Assembly: GCA_902478715.1 (NCBI GenBank)
Contig: CABSMC010000014.1
Coordinates: 1 to 44,044, forward strand
Source: an uncultured Adlercreutzia sp.
Lineage (GTDB): Bacteria > Actinomycetota > Coriobacteriia > Coriobacteriales > Eggerthellaceae
DNA: 44,044 nt
Direction: 5' to 3'
Below are positions 39,111 through 44,044 of the stretch, piece after piece. The stretch's first letter is position 1. Each line of letters starts with the position of its first letter. The notes under the pieces are model-generated. The model was not told the DNA's origin. It saw only the letters and a list, made by a program, of their open reading frames with translations, and did no database searches. Made by a program: the position numbers and the translations under genes.

Positions 39111-39566
39111 CGGACTAGTGCGAGAGTGGTGCCGCGATCGGTCCGGCTAAGCGGGTTAGAACGATTGAATCGTTCCGTATGATCCTCTGCGCTGCAGTTA
39201 CTGCATGGTTGTAGGCCGTTGCATTGACGATTCAGGTTGCGAGGTGCTGCGCCAGCGATGGGTGATTCTCTCAAATATGGAGCGAGCGGGCTACCGTGTC
39301 GGTTTTGCTGTGGTCGTGTGGTCGTGGTTTCGTCCTGGGCGTGGATGTCGTTGGAATAAGCGCTGCGATCTCGGCATTTATCTGGTACAATCTCGCCTTT
39401 CTGGAAGACGGGCGCCCCATGATGCGAGGATTGCCGAAAGTCGGCGGAGAGGTGGCGTCGGGTGTTGGACGGCTGTGTGGGGTAAAAGGCCACGGACGGC
39501 GGCCGGACGAGGCACGCGAGCTGAGCGGGAAACGGGAGACGAGAAGATAAAAAGTGAGGAGGGGCG
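39111..39566. other. Intergenic region before the second SulP gene
   Basis: No convincing gene is found. A TGGTACAAT extended -10-like box at 39383-39391 could be a promoter for the SulP gene, although no matching -35 is clear. The open frames here (80-120 codons) lack family features and natural codon use. The last 30 bases carry the GAGGAGGGG ribosome site of the next gene. Confidence 0.5.
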
Positions 39567-41657
39567 ATGATTGTTGAGGCCATGAAGGGGTATCGGGCGG
39601 CCGATCTGCCGAAGGACGCCGTCGCGGGCCTGGTCATCGCCGCGCTCTCCATCCCCATCGCCATGGGATACGCGGAAGTGGTGGGACTGCCGGCCATCTA
39701 CGGCCTGTGGGCCTCCATCGTGGCGCCGCTCGCCTTCGGGCTGCTCACCGGTACGCGGCGGGTGGTCTTCGGCATGGATTCGGCCGCGGCCGCCATGACC
39801 GCCTCGATGCTCGCCGCCGCCGGCATTGCGGCCCAGGGCCAGGACGCCATTGTCTCCGCCATGCCCCTGCTCACCCTGTTCACAGCCTTGTTCCTGCTGC
39901 TGCTCGGCTGGGCCGGTGCCGGTCGCCTGATCCGCCGCATGCCGCTGCCGGTCATGCACGGGTTCATCTTCGGCATCGCGCTCACCGTGGTCATCGGCCA
40001 AGTGCCGCTGCTTCTGGGCACGACGGCCGACACCTCCGGCACCATTGTGTCGAAGGTCGCCGCCATTGCCTCGTGCCTGCCGGGTGCCTCGTGGGCCTGC
40101 GCGGTGGTGTCGGCCCTGTGCATCGCCGGCATGTACCTCCTGAAGCGCTTCTTCCCGAAAGTGCCCTCGGCCATCGTGGTGCTCGTTGCGGCCGCGCTTG
40201 TGTGCAACGGGCTTTCGGCGGCGGGGCTTCCCATCGTCTTCCTTCCGCAGGTATCGGGCACGCTTCCCCATGTCGCGACGGTGCTGCCCGAGGGGCTCGA
40301 CATCGTGGCACTGCTTCTGGCCGCCTTCGCCATCGCGGTGGTGGTGTCGCTGGAATCTTTGCTGTGCGTCGAGGCGTTCTCGGCGGGCGATGTGCCCTCG
40401 CCGTCCCCCGACGGCGAGATGCGCACCTTCGGCCTGGCCAACGCGTTCGTGGGCCTCATCGGCTGCCCGCCGTGCTCGGCCTCCATGTCGCGCACGGCCG
40501 CCGGCATCGCCTCGGGCTCCCTCTCCCAGATGGCCAGCGTGTTCTCGGCCCTCATTGTGGCCGTGGTCGCCTTCGCCGCCGGCTCGTTCATGGGCTTTCT
40601 GCCCCGCTGCGCCCTGTCGGCCATCGTCGTGGTGGCCCTGCTCGACATCGTCGACTTCGGGAAGATCACCACCTACGCCTTCAAAACGCGCCGTGAGTTC
40701 ATGGTCTTCGCCGCCTCGGCGGCCCTCGTCGTTCTGCTCGGCGCCGTGGCGGGCATTCTGGGCGGCTTCATTTTGGCGCTGGCCCTGCGCGCCGGCCGCG
40801 AGAAGATCGACACCTCCGGCCCCGAGCTTCTGGGCGCGGTGCCCTACAAGCCCGATGACCTGCCGGCGAAGAAGGACATCGAGGTGGGCTACGCGCTCGG
40901 CACGGTGAAACTCTCGGGCGATTTGTCCTTCATGAACATCGCGAAGGCTCAGGAGGAGATAGAGGCGGCCGCCGCCGGCAACGAGGCCCTTATCCTGAAG
41001 CTGTCGAAGCTCGACACCATTGACACGACCGCCGCCGATAAGCTGGACGAGACGCTGGGCTCCCTCATGGCGCGCGGCGTGCACGTGAAGCTCGTGCGGC
41101 CCATCAAGGAGACGAGCGACCACTACACCCGCTACGAGCTGCGCCGGCTCATGCAGGACTTCAAGTTCTACCCGTCGGTGCGCACGGCCATGCACTCGCT
41201 GGCCGAGGAGTATGCGGCCGGCATGGAGCCCCAACGCCCCGACACCTGGCTCGCCGATGCGCCGGCGCCGCGCCGGTTGCGGAAAGTGAAGGCTGAGATT
41301 TCCATCATTGATGGCGATCGCCCGGTGGTGGCCATCGCCGGCCTGCGCAACCACGCCGGCGACGTCGTGGACTCCGACGGCGCCCCCTTTCTGGAGGACA
41401 TTCGCGGCAAGCTGTCGTTTCTGCAGTCCCGCCGCGCCTTCCAGTTCTCTGCCGACTATTTGGAAGGGGCCGCGCGCGGGCAGGCCGACGAAAACGGGCA
41501 CTTCTTCTCGAAGCTGCTTTTGTGGGACGAGGTGACCGGCGAGGTGGTGCTCGACTACCGCGGCGGCGCCATGCGAATTTGCCGCGACGAGGCGGTGGCT
41601 GTGGCCCTCATGGAGCCCATCGACCGCACCATCCGCGAGTTCGCTCTGGCGCAGTGA
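39567..41657 (+). CDS. SulP-family transporter with STAS domain and extra C-terminal domain
   Basis: The 696-residue protein has a SulP membrane part: AVAGLVIAALSIPIAMGYAE, GLPAIYGLWASIVAPLAFGL, VFGMDSAAAAMTASML in place of the usual GPTAA motif, and GCPPCSASMSRTAAGIASGS in transmembrane 10. A STAS domain follows at about 440-550 (IEVGYALGTVKLSGDLSFMN, LSKLDTIDTTAADKLDETLG). A further 140 residues, about 555-696, are not part of a normal SulP protein (AEISIIDGDRPVVAIAGLRN, LLLWDEVTGEVVLDYRGG, IDRTIREFALAQ). They may form a sensory or regulatory domain. It differs from the SulP at 27844, so the two probably carry different anions. GAGGAGGGG precedes the ATG. Confidence 0.9.
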   Translation: MIVEAMKGYRAADLPKDAVAGLVIAALSIPIAMGYAEVVGLPAIYGLWASIVAPLAFGLLTGTRRVVFGMDSAAAAMTASMLAAAGIAAQGQDAIVSAMPLLTLFTALFLLLLGWAGAGRLIRRMPLPVMHGFIFGIALTVVIGQVPLLLGTTADTSGTIVSKVAAIASCLPGASWACAVVSALCIAGMYLLKRFFPKVPSAIVVLVAAALVCNGLSAAGLPIVFLPQVSGTLPHVATVLPEGLDIVALLLAAFAIAVVVSLESLLCVEAFSAGDVPSPSPDGEMRTFGLANAFVGLIGCPPCSASMSRTAAGIASGSLSQMASVFSALIVAVVAFAAGSFMGFLPRCALSAIVVVALLDIVDFGKITTYAFKTRREFMVFAASAALVVLLGAVAGILGGFILALALRAGREKIDTSGPELLGAVPYKPDDLPAKKDIEVGYALGTVKLSGDLSFMNIAKAQEEIEAAAAGNEALILKLSKLDTIDTTAADKLDETLGSLMARGVHVKLVRPIKETSDHYTRYELRRLMQDFKFYPSVRTAMHSLAEEYAAGMEPQRPDTWLADAPAPRRLRKVKAEISIIDGDRPVVAIAGLRNHAGDVVDSDGAPFLEDIRGKLSFLQSRRAFQFSADYLEGAARGQADENGHFFSKLLLWDEVTGEVVLDYRGGAMRICRDEAVAVALMEPIDRTIREFALAQ

Positions 41658-41708
41658 GCGCCATGCCTAAGCGGGCGGTGGGGGATGCTGCCGGGTGCGC
41701 GCTTCCGG

Positions 41709-42272
41709 CTATTCCTCCAGCTCTCGCTCCAGCTGGCGACGGCGGTCGATGGCGCTGTGGAAGGTGGCGGCAAACAGGCCGAAGGCCAAAAAGAACGCCA
41801 GAGTGAAGTAGACGACGCCGATGGCGATGTCACCGCCCCAGGTCACGTTCTCGACGCCGACGATCTGCACTTCCGCGAGAATGCGCATGGCCGTCGTCGT
41901 GACGCCCAGCCCGAGGCCGCACAGAAGCGATACCAGGGCCACGTAGTCCCAGGGAATGCGATCCGCTTGGGCGATGCGCGTATGGGTGTCGAAGGTGCCG
42001 CTGCGCACCTGCAGGTACGTGGAGATGAGCCCCGAGGCGAGAATGATGATAAGTAGGGCCGTGTCCACGGGGAAGACGGACTGCCCCAAAGGTGTGAGCA
42101 GGGGATGACCGGTCGTCTCGGCCACCTGGTTCAACATGATGCCGTAGTACAGGCACAGGGCCGAGCCGATGATGAGAACGGTGTAGCCCACGGCGGCGCA
42201 GCGGTTTGATTCCGCAGCCAGGCGCTCGTCTTTCGGGCCCATGAACTCGTTCCAGCGATCGATGATTTTCAT
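41709..42272 (-). CDS. Small polytopic membrane protein, DUF6773-like
   Basis: The 187-residue protein has four likely membrane helices (AAVGYTVLIIGSALCLYYGI, DTALLIIILASGLISTYLQV, DYVALVSLLCGLGLGVTTTA, DIAIGVVYFTLAFFLAFGLF), an N-terminal cytoplasmic segment (DRWNEFMGPKDERLAAESNR) and a charged C terminus (HSAIDRRRQLERELEE). From memory it matches DUF6773, small proteins that are often encoded after an XRE regulator. The start at the complement of 42270-42272 follows GAGGAGG. The regulator gene lies 141 bases upstream on the same strand. Function is unknown; a stress-response membrane protein is one possibility. Confidence 0.75.
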   Translation of the reverse strand: MKIIDRWNEFMGPKDERLAAESNRCAAVGYTVLIIGSALCLYYGIMLNQVAETTGHPLLTPLGQSVFPVDTALLIIILASGLISTYLQVRSGTFDTHTRIAQADRIPWDYVALVSLLCGLGLGVTTTAMRILAEVQIVGVENVTWGGDIAIGVVYFTLAFFLAFGLFAATFHSAIDRRRQLERELEE

Positions 42273-42413
42273 GACGGAACCTCCTCGTTCCAAAGTTGTG
42301 TCGTTGCAGGGGGATAACTCCACGTCGAATGACAGTTGGTTGTGCGGCGACGTGGCTTTGCGCTCGCCGGTCTTGCTAACACGATGTGGCTTTGTTCCGG
42401 GCGCAAGCGCTGC

Positions 42414-42629
42414 CTACGATGCGCCGCCCTCGTCCCAAAACAGGTCGTTCAGGGTAACGCCCAGGGTTTTGCAGATGGCCGTGCAAAGCTTGAGGCTCGG
42501 GTTATAGCGCCCCGCCTCGATAAGCCCGATGGTCTGCCGCGTGGCGCCTACGCGCTCGGCCAAGTCGGTTTGGGAAAGGCCGAGCCGCATGCGTGCGTCC
42601 CTCATTCGCAGGTTTTTCTCTTCGTTCAC
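42414..42629 (-). CDS. XRE-family helix-turn-helix regulator
   Basis: This 71-residue protein is almost only a Cro/C1-type HTH: RDARMRLGLSQTDLAERVGA, TRQTIGLIEAGRYNPSLKLC and AICKTLGVTLNDLFWDEGG. It is the YozG/YgzD-like short form that typically accompanies a small membrane protein gene, as here. The start is a GTG (complement of 42627-42629) with AGGAG ten bases upstream. A near-consensus promoter (TTGACA, 16 bp, TATAAT) lies about 180 bases upstream on the same strand, with a 21-bp direct repeat between them. Confidence 0.9.
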   Translation of the reverse strand: MNEEKNLRMRDARMRLGLSQTDLAERVGATRQTIGLIEAGRYNPSLKLCTAICKTLGVTLNDLFWDEGGAS

Positions 42630-42655
42630 GAAACGCTTCGCTCCTTTCTGAGTGG

Positions 42656-42746
42656 CCTCTACCAGGTTGCGCTTGGATGGCGTGCTTCCGGAACCCTAGC
42701 GCCTTGACCACCCCGCCTGCGCCGCCCTCTACCAGGTTGCGCTTGG
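42656..42746. repeat. 21-bp direct repeat in the XRE gene leader
   Basis: The sequence starting CCTCTACCAGGTTGCGCTTG occurs at 42656-42676 and 42726-42746, 70 bases apart. Looser similarity (CTTCCG) continues after each copy. The pair lies between promoter and start codon of the XRE gene and could be a duplication or a regulatory element. Confidence 0.75.
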
Positions 42747-42809
42747 GTGCTGTTCTTCCGTCCTCTTTCGGACTTCTCGGATGATGCAAGATATATCTTC
42801 CATTTGTAA

Positions 42810-42837
42810 ATTATATATTGCATTTCCGAGTTGTCAA
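42810..42837 (-). promoter_or_regulatory. Near-consensus promoter for the XRE/membrane-protein unit
   Basis: On the minus strand TTGACA (complement of 42832-42837) and TATAAT (complement of 42810-42815) are perfect -35 and -10 boxes separated by 16 bases. TTCCGAGTTGT next to the -35 box (42824-42834) recurs at 42888-42898. The rest of 42838-43210 shows no gene. Such a strong promoter suggests repression by the XRE product. Confidence 0.75.
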
Positions 42838-43210
42838 GAAGTGGCGCGGCCCTTGGAGACAAGAGGAGCGCTTTTCACGGGGCAAAATTCCGAGTTGTTA
42901 GACATTCCCTGCAGCCGCGGGTCGGACTCAGAGGGAGCTGCGTAAAATACGACCGAAGAAATGCCTGATCGCGCTATATTCCGGGAAGGAGCGATCGAGC
43001 AAAGTCTTGCAATCGTCTGGGCGGAAGTCTAACAAGTCGAAATTCTTGCCCAGACAACCTCGGATGATTGTCGGGAGCGATCGACGGAGCATCGCGGCTT
43101 CTCGCGAATAGGCACGTTACAATAGCTCCATGAGTAAGAGTGCGGCAACCGTGGAATCTGCGCTCGCTCCAGCGGGTTCTGCGGTTGCCCGACCAAGAAA
43201 GAGGCTGGCT

Positions 43211-43651
43211 ATGGAATTGGTGGCGAAGCGGTTTAACGAATTGAGTCTGGACGAGTACCACGAGCTTTTGAAGCTGCGTTGCGCGGTGTTTCTCGTGGAG
43301 CAGCAGAGTCCCTACCAGGAGGTGGACGATGCCGACAAGGAGGCCATCCACCTGTACTTCCGCAACGATGAGGGGGCGCTTGCCGCCTATGCGCGGGTAC
43401 TTCCGGCCGGCGTCACGCACCCGACGGCCTCCATCGGGCGCGTCATCGCGGTAGAGCGCGGGCGTGGCATGGGCCGACGCATCATGGAAGAGGCCATTCG
43501 CGTGGCTCAGCAAGAGCTGGACGCCGACGTCATCACCATCGAGGCCCAGGCCTATGCCCAAGGCTTCTACGAGAAGCTCGGTTTCGTGCGCACCTCCGAC
43601 GAGTTCGACGACGGCGGCATCATGCACGTCGAGATGAAGCTTGTGCGCTAG
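43211..43651 (+). CDS. GNAT-family N-acetyltransferase (ElaA-like)
   Basis: This 146-residue acetyltransferase resembles ElaA: MELVAKRFNELSLDEYHELL, LRCAVFLVEQQSPYQEVDDA with the conserved CxVFxVEQ block, ASIGRVIAVERGRGMGRRIM containing the acetyl-CoA pyrophosphate loop (RGRGMGRR), and AQAYAQGFYEKLGFVRTSDE. ElaA proteins acetylate small amines; the natural substrate is not established. The ATG at 43211 has AAAGAGG at a good distance. An ATG at 43130 would add 27 Ala/Ser-rich residues and has no ribosome site. It stands alone. Confidence 0.9.
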   Translation: MELVAKRFNELSLDEYHELLKLRCAVFLVEQQSPYQEVDDADKEAIHLYFRNDEGALAAYARVLPAGVTHPTASIGRVIAVERGRGMGRRIMEEAIRVAQQELDADVITIEAQAYAQGFYEKLGFVRTSDEFDDGGIMHVEMKLVR

Positions 43652-43728
43652 CAGGGGCGCGCCGGGGCGCAATGTCCCGCGCGACGCGGTCGCGTTGTTG
43701 GGCGTATCGTCAATCAGGGGACGCTGCG

Positions 43729-44044
43729 CTAATCCTGCGGCCGCACCGGATGCCGCAGAACCGTCTTCAGCTTCTCCGGCGCGGTGCGGCGCGGATCCGA
43801 CAGGTAGATCTCGTGGTGATGGCGCCCCTCGGCCGTGTCCGACATATCGTTCTCGAGTCCCTGCTCGGCGATGAACGCGTCCAGCAGCGCCACCGTGGCT
43901 GGTTCGTCGTCGTAGGGGCCTAGGTGCATGATCTGGGCGCACAGGCCCTCTTCAATGGTCAGCAGCTCGGCGGCCGAGGTATCAAGCCCTTTCTTGCGCG
44001 CGGCCTCCTCTTTCGCCCACGAGAATTCCTCGGGCGTCACGAAG
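43729..44044 (-). CDS. GyrI-like small-molecule-binding domain protein (C-terminal part)
   Basis: The gene enters from beyond the right edge; about 105 C-terminal residues are visible. They include TPEEFSWAKEEAARKKGLDT, AELLTIEEGLCAQIMHLGPY with the GPYDDEPATV turn and DAFIAEQGLEN, ending HHHEIYLSDPRRTAPEKLKT and VLRHPVRP. This matches the GyrI-like (SOUL/BmrR-effector) fold, stand-alone versions of which are near 200-220 residues. Such proteins bind or hydrolyse small hydrophobic molecules. The start is outside the window. Confidence 0.8.
   Translation of the reverse strand, partial: FVTPEEFSWAKEEAARKKGLDTSAAELLTIEEGLCAQIMHLGPYDDEPATVALLDAFIAEQGLENDMSDTAEGRHHHEIYLSDPRRTAPEKLKTVLRHPVRPQD

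Noticed and set aside
39378..41501. A 707-codon open frame on the minus strand opposite the SulP gene
   Set aside because: Its translation is His/Gly/Arg/Gln-rich low-complexity sequence typical of the antisense of GC-rich genes, and the plus strand encodes a clear SulP transporter.
42656..42746. A two-unit CRISPR remnant
   Set aside because: Only two copies, no palindromic repeat structure and no cas genes; it lies in the leader of an XRE gene.
1..44044. tRNA, rRNA or integrase genes marking island borders
   Set aside because: None was recognised by eye on either strand, so island boundaries are inferred only from composition, insertion sequences and the guaA duplication.

Overview
The window is GC-rich bacterial DNA with short intergenic gaps, ATG/GTG starts and strong AGGAGG-type ribosome binding sites. 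The gene set fits Eggerthellaceae (class Coriobacteriia, gut Actinomycetota): a membrane-embedded LuxR regulator next to a Tat-exported, FAD-dependent reductase lipoprotein, a nitrilase paired with a DUF5692-like membrane protein, an orphan AmrS-type radical SAM enzyme, and two SulP transporters. This assignment is from gene content only; the genus cannot be fixed.

Layout. 1-855 (minus): metal-efflux operon with a SmtB/CzrA-type zinc-sensing ArsR regulator, a separate HMA metallochaperone and the first 50 codons of a P-type ATPase. 1088-4373 (plus): rhodanese, tyrosine phosphatase and guaA. 4374-6058: a small decayed insertion bounded by the 3' end of guaA and a second, diverged and frameshifted copy of that 3' end. 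It carries a RelE/HigB-HigA-like toxin-antitoxin pair, a 131-aa HTH protein and a broken ORF6N gene, with no integrase left. A Fic protein follows. 6838-9997: nitrilase and DUF5692-like gene, divergent from a TetR regulator.

9999-25000 is an accessory region with changing base composition. It holds a CoiA-like nuclease with coiled coil and zinc ribbon, an unrecognised AT-rich gene, about 1 kb of mixed relic DNA, then a tightly coupled defence operon (13361-20251): RHH regulator, C5 methyltransferase, McrB-like ATPase, LlaJI-type nuclease, a PHP-ABC ATPase fusion and a 109-aa acidic protein. Next come an IS21-type element inserted in an older transposase-like gene and an IS256-type element with a frameshifted transposase.

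25069-44044 returns to core-like DNA: a hypothetical gene, amrS-like radical SAM gene, SDR oxidoreductase, SulP transporter, nagB, DUF454 protein, a glycosyltransferase remnant, a ferritin-like protein, a Trk potassium operon (two small TrkA-like proteins, TrkH, DUF4118-GAF protein), a possible truncated gene, the LuxR/reductase pair, a second SulP with an extra C-terminal domain, an XRE regulator with a small membrane protein, a GNAT acetyltransferase and a partial GyrI-like protein.

The most interesting part is 13361-20251: a LlaJI/McrBC-like restriction system whose reading frames are coupled to a PHP-ABC ATPase plus small partner. I cannot tie that pair to an experimentally described system. 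The guaA-flanked relic is the clearest hidden structure. No tRNA, rRNA or CRISPR array was seen.
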